Shown here: positions 24,031-34,040 of the stretch, piece after piece | Layout of the letters: the number at the start of each line of letters is the position of its first letter | Position numbering within the stretch: the stretch's first letter is position 1 | Assembly: GCA_010093605.1 (NCBI GenBank) | Contig: MU004182.1 | Location: 591,032-655,031, forward strand | Direction of reading: 5' to 3' | DNA length: 64,000 nucleotides | Source: Lophium mytilinum | Lineage: Eukaryota > Ascomycota > Dothideomycetes > Mytilinidiales > Mytilinidiaceae | Translations under genes and position numbers: made by a program | The notes under the pieces: model-generated | What the model was told of the DNA's origin: nothing | The model's database searches: none | The model's input: only the letters and a program-made list of their open reading frames with translations

Positions 24031-25006
24031 TACACCTCATCGTCTGACTCGGCCGTCCCGACACCACGTGGCCAGATGGAGAAAGCTGCAAGAGTAGAGC
24101 GTGCAGCCGCCGTGTGAATGACTCTGCAGTGTGCCACCACACCGCCGTCTGCAGCCGTGGCATGATGGCTGAGGTCGACGCGGACGGAATCCCCCGTCTC
24201 GAGAAGCGGGAGAGAAGCTTCCAATTGTGGCATGGATCGGCCTCATCGTGGCACAACACCATCGACTTACGACGGCCTCATAAGAACAGGCCTCCGCGCC
24301 CGCATCTGTTGTCCAACCTTCGCTGCAGCCGTCCCGCAGACGCCGTGTCTCAACCACTGCCCTCGACGGGGCTCTCCTCCGTAATATAGTCGGCGTCCTG
24401 CAAGCCCAGCCAGAAAACACTCCGTCGACAAGCGGACCAACTTCAGTGACCCGTCTGCGTATGGGATGCCTCTGTCGTGCATTGGCGCCATCTCATCGGA
24501 GGTCCAGCCCGCTGGAGACGACAAGGCTGCCAAGCATCGCCGACGCCCAGGTATAAGGCTGGCAAGGACGTGTTCTAGAACGCTGTGGATCAGATGCCTC
24601 AGCGTCCATTCCTGTTATCTCAGCACACGTCCTGCCCCGACGTCATGATCAGCTGCATGTCCAGCGCAACCGCGAATGCTTTGCTCTCGTGCTCGACGCC
24701 ATCACAGTGCCAGCTGCCTCACCGTCAAGGCGTGGACGATCCAGCGCCCATGATACGACTCTAAGACCCCATCACGGGGGTGGTGCGGGTGGCTGCGTCG
24801 AGTGCTGAAGTCGTGACGCCATGGCGATGCGCCCGCCAACTGATAACAGCGACGTGCACCGCCTTCAAAACGCGCCCGTTCTCCTCGTGTGACTGCTGCT
24901 GCCATTTCCCCTGATATCCGACAGTTGACATCTGCGAACTCCTGTCAACCTCACATCTCGCGCATCTGGTACTATCAAATACAATCTCGTAAAGTTCAAT
25001 ATCAGA

Positions 25007-26231
25007 ATGAAATCTTCAACTCTCTTGGCTCTGCCTCCCGAGCTCCTCGTCCACATTCTCTCCTTCCTCCCAGTAAAATCGCTCCTAAAGTTCTCTGAAA
25101 CTTCACACGCCTCTCATGCTCTCGCAACATCAAGCTTACACACCCTTTCTCTGTCTATCCACACCACCCGGATCGGGGGTATTATGAGCCGTCTAGGAGC
25201 CACCACCCTCCCAATCCCAAAAGACACCGCCTCCGCATTTGCCTCTGCCCGGAACCCCCTATCCGCCTCTCTCGCCGAGAGTATCCCTCGCAGCAGCCGC
25301 AGCTCGCAATCCAGCTTCGCCCTCGCCGAAGACTCCATCCTGCACTGCGACCCACACGCCGTGCACGTCCTAATCCCAGACGCCCACACTTTCGACCCCT
25401 CAACGCTTCTAGCCTTCCACAACGCCCTCATTTCCAGCGTGATCACGCGCCATAAGACCACTCTGCGCCATTTAGACCTCTCCCTTTGGAGCCTGACCCC
25501 CCAAATCGCCCACGCTCTGAAGGCATTACCCGCCCTCCGCACGCTCTCCCTTCGCATCGAGGATCCACACGCTCGCTCAACCTCGCGCCGTATCCGTCTC
25601 GCGCACCGCCTGGAGGAGTGTGTGGCGTGGGATATCCTCGCCGAAGACGCGGGCTGGGCGGCTGCGCTGCGAGCTCTGCGGATCGATGGCGCGCAGATTG
25701 GTACTGCACAGCTAGGTAGGATACTGAGCTGTAATCGGCTTTGCCGCGAACTCTGGGTCTGCAAGTGCCATAATGTCGACAGGGGCGTGTGGAGATATCT
25801 AGGAGGCGAGTGGAAAGGCCGAAAGGGGTTGCAGGTGTTGGGGGTGTTGAAGAGCTTTGTTGATGTCGAGGAGGAGGATTTGAGGTTTATTGGCGGATTG
25901 GACGGCTTAAAGGTAGGCTTCAACTATTTTCTTTCGGCTTTGACGTTCAGCGACTCGATGTCTGACTTGATATCACGTCACGTGATCCCCTGTTGGAACC
26001 CCTTTCCCCGTCTCCAGGCAAGCAAATGCAAGACAAAGCATTGCTAATGTATCTCAGTTCTTAGCACTGCAAGGCTGCAATGGCCCAGACAACGATGTCT
26101 TCGACGAAAGGAATCGGGACGTCTGGCATATCCCAGAACTGATCCCGCCGCAGCCCTCGTCGCGGGGTAGCTCTGTTCCTGCGTTTATTGAGGTCGATCC
26201 GGCGTATCAAGCAGCTTTAAACATTGCCTAG
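25007..26231 (+). CDS. F-box protein
   Basis: Two exons, 25007-25912 and 26058-26231, give 359 residues; the 145-bp intron has GTAGGC at the donor and CTCAG at the acceptor with a ctaat branch site. The N-terminus carries an F-box at about residues 5-45 (LPPELLVHILSFLPVKSLL), the motif that binds Skp1 in SCF ubiquitin ligases. The rest has weak leucine-rich character (LRHLDLSLW, LRTLSLRI), which may form the substrate-binding part. Without the splice, the first frame would run on to 26047 with an unlikely tail. The substrate cannot be told from sequence. The second exon encodes a conserved-looking proline-rich end (PELIPPQPSS). Confidence 0.82.
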
Positions 26232-26881
26232 AAGCCGCTGAAACTAGAGGGTTTTATAGGCTTATAAATAATAGTAGCGGACGATGACTTAACCACATAT
26301 CCCCAAATATAACCGAGTATCATCAAGTCTTTCTTCTTCGTACTAGCTAACTCACATATCCGCCTACAACGTGAATACCAAAGTAATAATAATCAAAAGT
26401 CGGAATGAACGCGACTCGAACCAGCGACCTTGTGTGACAAAAAACTCAGGCCGCGGCCCTACAAAAACCCCGCAGGGTTTTTACTGTGTAAGCTGTTGAC
26501 TGTCGGTGACTTGAGCCACTGGGCTAAGGATCCTGACTGAGCTACTGTACTGCTACTCGAAAGTTGCAGCCCCCCGAAAGGGACTCGACCTAGAAAATAA
26601 TGGGGTATATGAGGCCTATGGTGTGGTTCGGTTAGTGCCGTTAATTAAATTGCTGTTTATAGAGCAGAAGGGCAATGACCTGGACAATGCATCATAGTAC
26701 TTGGTGGTATATAGTTTATGCACGAAGCTTGTAAGTAAGTGCAAGCTTCCTAGCCGATAAAGTAAAGCAGTATGTCTACTAAAGTGAAATGTGCTTCTAG
26801 TCATAAGGAGATCTATGCCGTACTATTTACACATCTATGCCTTATCTCTCTAGCCCATACCATTATATGTCATCTTCTAGC
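26232..26881. other. Intergenic region between convergent genes
   Basis: Between the 3' ends of the F-box gene (plus) and the dehydrogenase gene (minus). It holds the tRNA-like boxes described separately and a short perfect hairpin at about 26464-26481 (aaaaaccc and gggttttt around cgca), then AT-richer DNA. No protein gene is supported. Confidence 0.5.
26409..26592 (-). tRNA. tRNA-like region with pol III A and B boxes (degenerate tRNA or SINE)
   Basis: On the minus strand TAGCCCAGTGG (26526-26516) matches the tRNA A box and GGTTCGAGTCG (26422-26412) matches 10 of 11 B-box positions. A second A-like word, TAGCTCAGTCAGG (26544-26532), and a second B-like word, GGTCGAGTCCC (26590-26580), lie close by. 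The arms do not fold into a proper cloverleaf by eye, and the A-B distance of about 94 bp would need an intron. A decayed tRNA or a tRNA-derived SINE fragment is more likely than a working tRNA. I could not assign an anticodon. Confidence 0.3.
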
Positions 26882-28180
26882 TCATACCAACCTATGCAGT
26901 AGCTCCCTCCCATCTAACCACCTCTCCAAATTCTCCGCACTCTCCTCATACCACGTGTTCATCGTCCCCTCCTCCACATACCCCATATGAGGAGTTAATA
27001 AGACCCTGCTCTTCCCCGGCTCATCCCAGTCCTCCGTCCGCCACGGGCTATCCACCGGCAACGGCTCAATATCAAACACATCCAACGCCGCGCCCTTAAT
27101 TCTCCCCGCCCTGAGCGTCTCAAACAACGCCTTCTCCTCCACCAACGGCCCCCTCGACGTATTCACAAAAAAGGCCTCCGCCTTCATCGCCCCCAACTCC
27201 CTCTCCCCTACCATCCCCCTCGACCGCTCCGAAAGCACATAATGCACCGTAACCACATCCGCCTGCCGAAACAACTCCTCCTTCCCCACGAACCTAAACG
27301 TCCTCTCCCCCTCCTCCGCCAACCCACCCCCCTTAACCGGCAACCCCATCTCCCCCGCCATCTTATCCGCCTTCTCCTGCGTCAGATTCTCGCTCCAGCA
27401 CACCACCCGCATCCCAAACGCCAGCACGCCCACCCTCGCCACCGCCGCCCCCAGCCGGCCTAACCCCACCACCCCAAGCACCTTCCCCTGCAACCCCGTC
27501 GCCAGCGTCGTCTGCCAGGGTGGGCTGGGTGCTGGGGCGGGTGGGCCACCCTTCCTCTTCCCCTTCACCACCGCATCATCCCCCGCCACATTCCGCACCA
27601 ACCCCAGTATCAGCGCCCACGCATGCTGCGTCGTCGGATGCCCGCCCCCATCCCGCGCCGACCCCACCAAGCCCCGCCCAGCCCACTTCCCTGTGCCGTC
27701 GACGCGGCCGCGGGCGGGGGCGGCGACGAGCGCGATGTTGAGGTCGCGCATGGCGGGTTTGTCGAACGTCTCGAACTGCGAGCCGGTGGCGAGGACGAGG
27801 CGGAGGTTGGGGAGGGTCTCGAGGAGGGTGCGGGGGAGCGGGGTGCGCTCGCGCATGGTGGAGAGGATGGTGTAGGGGGCCAGGGTTTCAGTGTAGAGGG
27901 GGAGGGTGGAGGGGGTCAAGGGGGGGAGGGGCGCGAGGCGGGTTGTGGAGAGGGTGGTGGCGGGGATGTGGGAGAAGTGGGGAGCGGCGAGGGAGAGGTA
28001 GTCGTCGAGGATGGCCATTTTTGGGGGGGAGGGGGTGGTGGTGGACATTTTGCGGGTGTGTGTCCTAGGGAAGGGAGTGATTGTGGTTGTGAGAGTAGGT
28101 TTCGGGGGCTGGTTGAGGGTTCGCGTGAGGAGGGCGAGTCGGCGGGACGTTTGGTGGGAAGGGAGGGAGAGTCGTGACAT
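26882..28180 (-). CDS. D-isomer-specific 2-hydroxyacid dehydrogenase
   Basis: A single-exon 432-residue NAD(P)-dependent enzyme expected to interconvert 2-keto acids and D-2-hydroxy acids. The NAD-binding glycine motif is GVVGLGRLGAAVA (middle of the protein). The catalytic Arg lies in NTSRGPLVEE, the Glu in DVFDIEPLP and the His in LLTPHMGYVEEG. The first 54 residues are rich in Arg, Ser and Thr without acids, which looks like a mitochondrial presequence; a second in-frame Met (residue 45) could give a cytosolic form. Between residues about 175 and 215 is an insert with KGKRKGGPPAP not usual in the family. Substrate unknown. A long antisense glycine/glutamate-rich frame is a codon-bias shadow of this gene. 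Confidence 0.88.
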   Translation of the reverse strand: MSRLSLPSHQTSRRLALLTRTLNQPPKPTLTTTITPFPRTHTRKMSTTTPSPPKMAILDDYLSLAAPHFSHIPATTLSTTRLAPLPPLTPSTLPLYTETLAPYTILSTMRERTPLPRTLLETLPNLRLVLATGSQFETFDKPAMRDLNIALVAAPARGRVDGTGKWAGRGLVGSARDGGGHPTTQHAWALILGLVRNVAGDDAVVKGKRKGGPPAPAPSPPWQTTLATGLQGKVLGVVGLGRLGAAVARVGVLAFGMRVVCWSENLTQEKADKMAGEMGLPVKGGGLAEEGERTFRFVGKEELFRQADVVTVHYVLSERSRGMVGERELGAMKAEAFFVNTSRGPLVEEKALFETLRAGRIKGAALDVFDIEPLPVDSPWRTEDWDEPGKSRVLLTPHMGYVEEGTMNTWYEESAENLERWLDGRELLHRLV

Positions 28181-28879
28181 GGTGGGATTCGTGATTGAGG
28201 GGGCTGGTGGTTGTTTCTAGCTAGGTAAGTTTATATCCGTAAGCGCATTGCGGCGGACTTCCGCCCGAGGTGCGAGGGGCTCAAGATCTGCGTCTGGCTT
28301 CTGGCTGTTGATATTCAATGCGTCGGGATGATGAAACGGTATCTCCTCGTTCCGATTCAAAGCTTAGATGCCATTGTGGACGAAGTTGTCTAGATTTCGA
28401 GTCGAAGAGCAATCGCGAGGTCGGCTGTTGCTTTACCGGAGCGATGATAATGCGTCACGTGAATATATCCCTATTGGTTCACCGATTCAAAGGTTTTCAC
28501 AGATTCGACGAATGAGGGGCCTTAAAGCATCAAATATAAGTGCTTTTGTTCTTGAAAGCTGTAAACGAAAGTCGGCTCAGCTACGCCGTTTGGCCAAACC
28601 CGCGGGGCAACTCGGCTTACCTTCCCTAACCTCAGCCCTCTCCATCCCCATCCCATCATCGTGACTGCGGGGAGTCTACGTAACCCCACACTTGCTTGAG
28701 CCGCACCTTCTATTCGTCCGTGATTCGAGGTTCCTGTAATAGGAATGCATCACGCGTCAAAGGCAGTTGGACCCTTTGGGCACCTCATGAGTCTTATCTA
28801 CCTCGTGCTTCCTTCTTAAACCTGATGTCCTACTCTCTCAATTTCCTTCTCTGCCTCACACTCCACAGACCAAGCCAGA
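28181..28879. promoter_or_regulatory. Divergent promoter of the dehydrogenase and monooxygenase genes
   Basis: A 699-bp stretch between two divergently transcribed starts (28180 minus, 28880 plus). The pyrimidine-rich tract just before 28880 (ctctcaatttccttctctgcc) is typical of a fungal transcription start region. No known operator is recognised, and the cluster word CGGATAA is absent. Confidence 0.45.
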
Positions 28880-30842
28880 ATGTCTTTTGATACTGAAGTT
28901 CTTATTATTGGGGGCGGCATGTCGGGCTTAGGCCTGGCTGTCCAGCTCATCAAGAAGTATGGCGTTCGCGACTTCGAGATCATCGAGAAGTCGGATGACG
29001 TTGGAGGGACGTGGTTGGCGAACACGTACCCTGGGTGTGGATGTGATGTAGAGTCCCCTCTCCCTTTCTTCCTAACTTACTTTGCTGACGATGGACTTAG
29101 GTAGCATCTCACTTCTACTCCTACTCTTTTGCTCTCAACCCCGACTGGACCCGGAAATACTCTATGCGCCCGGAGATCCAGCAGTACTTCCGGTCCGTAG
29201 CTGAGCAATACAAGATTCTCGAGAATGTCCGCTTCCAGTCTTTCGTCGAGAAGGCGATCTGGGACGAGCTGAGCGAGACTTGGGTCGTCACTATTAAGGA
29301 CCAGAAGACCAAGGAGCGGATTACCCGTCGTGCTAAGATTGTTATCTCTGCGGTTGGTGCGTTGTCGGTGCCAAAAGAGTGTGATACGCCTGGAGCTGAG
29401 AGCTTTGAGGGACCCATTTTCCACTCTGCGAAGTGGGATCATAGCTTTGATTGGCAGAATAAGGATGTCGTGGTGATTGGTAAGATTCCCTACTATTCGT
29501 GTGATTGAGTATATGTTCAGGTTATATATGCTAAATGAAACCTTAGGAAACGGATGCTCAGCAACGCAATTCGTTCCCATCATGAGTGGTGGCCCAAAGG
29601 CAACCAAGCAACTCACCCAATTTGCCCGTCAATCCCATTGGCTATCAGAGCGAGAGAACCCGTACTACTCCTCAACTTTCAAGAAGCTCATGCGATACGT
29701 ACCGCTAGCTATGCGCTTGTACCGTGCGAAGTTGTATTGGGATATGGAGAAGGACTTCGCCGGTTTCAATATCCAGAGCGGACGAAACATACGAGCAGAT
29801 CTTGTCAAGACTAATCAGGAGTACGTGAAGAGAGTAGCCCCCAAGAAATACTGGGATGTGCTCATTCCGAAGACTGAGATCGGGTGCAAGAGGAAGGTAC
29901 TGGATACCGATTATCTAGCTTGCCTGCATCGCCCAAATGTGGAACTCGTCGCCACTGATCCGATAGACGAGATCACTCCTAGTGGTGTGCGGACGAAGTC
30001 TGGAAGAGAGGTCAAGGCCGACGCGATTGTTCTTGCAATCGGGTTTGCTACGAGCCAACTGCTGTTCCCTATGGATATTAGGGGCAAGAACGGTATCAGC
30101 CTGAACAAACACGTAAGACTCTCAAATCTTTTTAAACTACTCAGCTGACCAGAAACAAGTGGGACTCTGAGAGCCAAGGCGTCGCACAGGCGTACTTCGG
30201 CACATGTGTACCTGGCTTCCCTAACTTCTTCATCATGATGGGCCCGTAAGTCCTCCTTCCATGCTGTTTCGAAAACTCTTACTCAACAATCTCCCCAGTA
30301 ATACAACCACCGGCCATCTCTCCGTCATCTACACTGTCGAGTGCCAAATCAACTTCACCCTCAGCCTAATCGAGCCCATCATCAAGACCCTCCCATCCTA
30401 CCGCAGCCGCTCCATCCTCCCATCTCTCTTACTGTTCAACCCAGTCCCATCAGTCGTTGAGGTCAAGCCCGAGGCTGCCCGCCTCGACAGCGCCTGGACC
30501 CAACTCGAATGTAAGAAGCTCGTCTGGTCCTCCGGCTGCACCAACTGGGCCATGGACCCGAAAACCGGCATGAACATTATGATGTACCCTGACTGGCAGT
30601 TCCTGTACTGGTGGCGCAGTATCTTCTACAAGAAGCAGGACTTTGTGTACACGGAAGCGAAGAGTGGGAAGGAGGTCAAGCCGTGGAGTCCATCTCCACT
30701 GGGGCTGGTCGCGCGCGTGGCGGCGGTGGGATTACTGGTGAGTAGTGGGCTATTTGCGGCCGGAGTGCTGGATCGAGATGCTGTGGAGGATGGTGCGAAG
30801 CATCTGATCGCGAGTGCGAAGGAACTAGTAAAATGGCGTTGA
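28880..30842 (+). CDS. Baeyer-Villiger/FMO-type flavin monooxygenase with C-terminal membrane anchor
   Basis: Five exons, 28880-29047, 29101-29479, 29547-30112, 30160-30245 and 30299-30842, give 580 residues. The FAD motif GGGMSGLG lies near residue 11 and [18 protein letters not shown] follows. The group signature [12 protein letters not shown] (F-x-G-x3-H-x3-W) is present, the second nucleotide motif VIGNGCSA is reassembled only across intron 2, and IGFAT and GPNTTTGH complete the usual C-terminal core. Such enzymes use NADPH and O2 to insert oxygen next to ketones or to oxidise heteroatoms. About 40 residues from the end a hydrophobic helix ([20 protein letters not shown]) suggests anchoring to a membrane. 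It stands alone, 6 kb from the enzyme cluster that begins at 36.7 kb, so membership is doubtful. Confidence 0.88.
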
Positions 30843-31629
30843 GGTACATTTTCAATTTTTTAAATTCTTCCTGAAGGGCACGTGGCGTTGTTGATATATA
30901 CTAAGAGTTGATGCAGCAATTGAGAATCTAGACCAGTTCTGTGTGTTTACTCTTTTATAATCCACAGAAATTGCGAAGCTGAGTATAGACGGCTTTGTTT
31001 GTTGTTACCCAAGAAATATTTGATGCCCCAGTCTGAAGTGCCCCAAAACTCCTCCCTGCCACGCTGCCAAGACCTCACGATAGCAGAAGGTTCTTCAACA
31101 TGGGTCTCTTCAAAGTGTGAATATACTGGTAGTGGGACGCAGCTGTGTAACGGTATTAAAAATCTTTCATATGTGAGGTCGCAACTGCAGAGATCGATGC
31201 TGTTGGGTGCGGTCTCTTGTGAGATTTTACTTCCTCACTTCACCCGCTCCATTACATCATTCACAGACGCACAATAGGAAGGCTGCCGCGGTATTGAAGC
31301 AGAACCCTCTCGCAGCCATCCTCGCACTTTCTCCTCACCTCACCTCTTTCTGTTCCGTCGTCCATCCTCACATCTCTGCTTGTGAGAGTTCTTTCTTTCC
31401 TGTTCGCTCCTAAGCGCAGTTCAGCAGTTCTCTCTCAAAGTGGCATTCGACGCCAATTGCTTATTTCCAGCGACATCAACCGACCCGTTCTCCCAAGCCG
31501 CAACACTGCGCAGACATACGTCCATCGACAACAGCGAAAGTTCATCGTTTCGGCCATCAGCGCTACGTGGTGCTTCTCTCTCGAAAGTTCCTTTCTTCGT
31601 CCTTGGTCATCCAATTCGTTCTACCCATC
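30843..31629. other. Intergenic region, likely promoter of the following gene
   Basis: No gene is supported. The right half is rich in C and T (cctctttctg, ctcacctcacctctttc), fitting a promoter and long 5' untranslated region for the gene starting at 31630. The open frame reaches back to 31567 but only through a GTG codon. Confidence 0.45.
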
Positions 31630-33045
31630 ATGTCCTCGTCCTACAGCAGAACCTCCACCATGAACTCCGAGAGCGCGACCTCCTCAAAGTCCATGGGATC
31701 TGGCAGCGGCGTCTTCTCCATAGCGGAGCCGGGACCGACCTCTCTCCCCCCGATTGCCTCTCCAGCACAGTTCCGGAGGCATCCAGCTCTTCATGAGTCC
31801 CTGGCCAAGCAACGCATCATCAAGACTGCAAACTATCTGGTCCTCCACGAGACCAACAGCGCCGCGCTCATCAAGCAAGAGAAAGAAGGAGACGCCATCA
31901 CTCTCAAATACCTCCTCGAGCGTCTCCACGCCGGCAAGCTCTGCCCCGGCCCAGTCACCCCCATGCACCGCAACGACATCAACCACCCAAGCCAGCGCGC
32001 CCTCCGCTACATCACCGCCACCACGGCCGAGCGTCCCCTCAGCGACTTCGAAGACGTCTGGTACCTCGCCATCGCCAAGATCCAAGACCTGCACACCCAC
32101 TTCCAAAAATTCATGGAGCACCCCATCCTCCAGCTCCGCATCCTACACTACCTCGGCCCCAAGCTCGAAGACAACATGATCCCCTTCACAGTCCGCATGC
32201 TCTACGACTACCTCTCCAGCGCATGGACCAAACTCACCGACCCAAGCCTGATGCACGCTCTGGACAAAGCCGTCGTCTACAACCGCATCAAGCACGCCCA
32301 AGCCATCGCCCTCTCCCCAACCTTCGACCCCTTCGACAACTCCCCCCAGCGCACCGCCCTCACCCGCGCCCGCTTCCGCGTCCGCGGCCGCCTCTCCGAC
32401 GACGCCTTCGCGGGCATCTGGGACTGCGCTAACCGCTCCGTCGCGATGATCCGCGCGGACGTTAATTGGAAGTACCGCGCGCTTGTCGGCGAGGAGAAGC
32501 GCGTCAGCGGCCAGGCGATCCGCTCTCCGGACTGCGAGTGCCATGCGCTTTGTCTCTGTCAGGCGGGCTGCTACATGGAGCCTGATGAGCGCTGTGCGTG
32601 CAAGCGCAGCGCGCAGTTCCGCGCTGAGGCGCTGGCGCAGGATGCAAGGCGTGAGGAGGGGCTGGATGTGTCGACGCCGGGGGTGGTGGTGCCGCTGCGG
32701 TCTAGTGGGATGTCGACGGTCGGGGTGGTGCCACCGCCGCCGCTGTTTAGTGGGATGGAGAGGGCGCGCATGCCGAGTGACCATGCGGCGGAGGAGGTGA
32801 TGAAGACGTTGGAGAGGATGTGTGCGCCGAAGACGGCGGAGGCGGGGGCGAGACGGGAGGAGGGGTGGGAGGCGGAGTCGCCGTCGAGGAAGGCGAAGAC
32901 GGTGGTGAAGAGTGTGGTGTTTGCGGAGTGGGAGGCGGAGCGGGAGCAGAAGGAGTGGATGAATGCGGGGATTGTGGTGGAGAGGGAGGGGAGGTTTAAG
33001 AGGGCTGTTGGGAAGTTGATGCGGTCGTTGAGCCATAATAAGTAG
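31630..33045 (+). CDS. Hypothetical protein with central Cys/His-rich patch
   Basis: A single-exon 471-residue protein that I do not recognise. The ATG at 31630 is the first Met in the frame. Residues 1-50 are Ser-rich. Residues about 60-280 look folded and mostly helical (KFMEHPILQLRILHYLG, TVRMLYDYLSSAWTKL). At about 300-340 is a Cys/His-rich patch, CECHALCLCQAGC then CACKR, which could bind metal. The remainder is charged and low-complexity, ending in a basic segment (GRFKRAVGKLMRSL). Strong third-position GC bias supports that it is coding. No neighbour suggests a function. Confidence 0.7.
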   Translation: MSSSYSRTSTMNSESATSSKSMGSGSGVFSIAEPGPTSLPPIASPAQFRRHPALHESLAKQRIIKTANYLVLHETNSAALIKQEKEGDAITLKYLLERLHAGKLCPGPVTPMHRNDINHPSQRALRYITATTAERPLSDFEDVWYLAIAKIQDLHTHFQKFMEHPILQLRILHYLGPKLEDNMIPFTVRMLYDYLSSAWTKLTDPSLMHALDKAVVYNRIKHAQAIALSPTFDPFDNSPQRTALTRARFRVRGRLSDDAFAGIWDCANRSVAMIRADVNWKYRALVGEEKRVSGQAIRSPDCECHALCLCQAGCYMEPDERCACKRSAQFRAEALAQDARREEGLDVSTPGVVVPLRSSGMSTVGVVPPPPLFSGMERARMPSDHAAEEVMKTLERMCAPKTAEAGARREEGWEAESPSRKAKTVVKSVVFAEWEAEREQKEWMNAGIVVEREGRFKRAVGKLMRSLSHNK

Positions 33046-33389
33046 GTGCAGTCTGGGTGGGCTTCTGGAGGTTGGCTTTTCGGGCCTTGGATGACTTGTT
33101 GTTCTGGTTGATACGTCTGAGGACGGGGTGAGAGTTGAGTTGGCTGTAGTAGCTGAGGTTTGGTAGTTATACCCTGAAATGGAAATGAGACTATGATTGA
33201 TGCTGAGTTCAAATACACCACCGTGCTATGAATGTACCTCCAGTCTTGTGCCACCGCGCGTCGTGTTCTTATATGTATTAAGAAAGCTAGAGCAATGCAT
33301 TACGCTTCAAAATGACATACATCACTGATTTGAGTTCAGGGCCTCTAACATAACACTGCTTGAACTTCATTCTTGCTCGCTTGACGCTA
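33046..33389. other. Short intergenic region, 3' flank
   Basis: The 3' flank of the hypothetical gene ending at 33045. No gene, and no repeat copy beyond the leading edge of the introner-like array that starts at about 33390. Confidence 0.4.
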
Positions 33390-34033
33390 CTGTACGGAGA
33401 AGCCCAGCTAGCAGATAAGTAGCCAGTCAAAAGGCAGCCCACTTTCCAATGCGTTCACCTTTACATCGTATTTGGAGTTTGAAAAGCCCATCGGCGTGCC
33501 TCAAGCAGTGGTAAGAAAGTGCCGAAACGGAAGTCACAGCACTGTGATCTACGGCATCCTGTTAGCCTCTACGCCTGGTCGCTGATATTGCAGTAACTGG
33601 ACTTGGGGATTACGTGCTTGTAAGCACTTTAAGGAGCCCAGCCATCTGGTCATTAGTCAGTCAAGAGGTAGCCCGATTTTGACTGTATCATCATTGGCAT
33701 TGTGCCTAAAATTTTGAAAATGCATGGGGGTGCCCCAGGCGGTGGCAAAAGCGTGAAATAAGTCACAGCACTGTAATCTACGGCAGTCTATGACCTTTTA
33801 CACCTTGTCACTGATATTGCAAGCACTAACCATAGGTTCTACCTGTTTGTAGCACTTCGAGGAGGAGCCCCACGAACAGGTTGCCAGTCAGTCAAGAGGT
33901 AGCCCAATTCCAATCGTATCATCATTGACATCGTGCTAGAGGTCTTGAAAATACACAGGGGTACCCCAAGCGGTGGCAAACGAGTGACCAATCTCATCCT
34001 CCAGGAATGTGATACTCAGCATCCTGTACTCAC
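33390..34033 (-). repeat. Tandem array of three introner-like elements
   Basis: Read on the minus strand, three related units run 34033-33843, 33830-33602 and 33597-33390. Each has a 5' edge like a splice donor (GTGAGT, GTTAGT, GTTACT), the shared words GCCACCGC.TGGGG.ACCCC and GGGCTACCTCTTGACT, and a 3' edge ending in AG. The first two units are separated by exactly 12 bases. They are relatives of the 240-bp intron at 34935-34696 in the adjacent gene, on the same strand. The first unit begins 8 bases after that gene's stop codon. Whether any of these copies is spliced is unknown. Confidence 0.7.
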
Positions 34034-34040
34034 TATACTT

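Larger units (their letters stand above)
20021..25006. other. Five-kilobase gene-poor region
   Basis: No gene can be supported between the zinc-cluster regulator and the F-box gene. The region contains a degenerate minisatellite (20951-21200), a MITE (23843-24030) and scattered open frames without recognisable domains, such as minus 21349-21807 (152 codons, ATG start) and minus 23526-24233, which runs across the MITE. Composition is normal, not RIP-like. It may hold long promoters, non-coding RNAs or decayed genes. Confidence 0.5.

Noticed and set aside
23526-24233. 235-codon minus-strand frame in the gene-poor region
   Set aside because: It runs through the MITE and its inverted ends, so the frame is accidental.
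25114-25923. 269-codon minus-strand frame opposite the F-box gene
   Set aside because: Antisense to a well-supported coding exon; Arg/Ser-rich with no domain.
27623-28177. 184-codon Gly/Glu-rich plus-strand frame
   Set aside because: Antisense shadow of the D-2-hydroxyacid dehydrogenase, produced by its third-position GC bias.
32143-33036. 297-codon His/Pro/Arg-rich minus-strand frame
   Set aside because: Shadow of the hypothetical gene on the plus strand; composition is biased and no start context or domain is seen.
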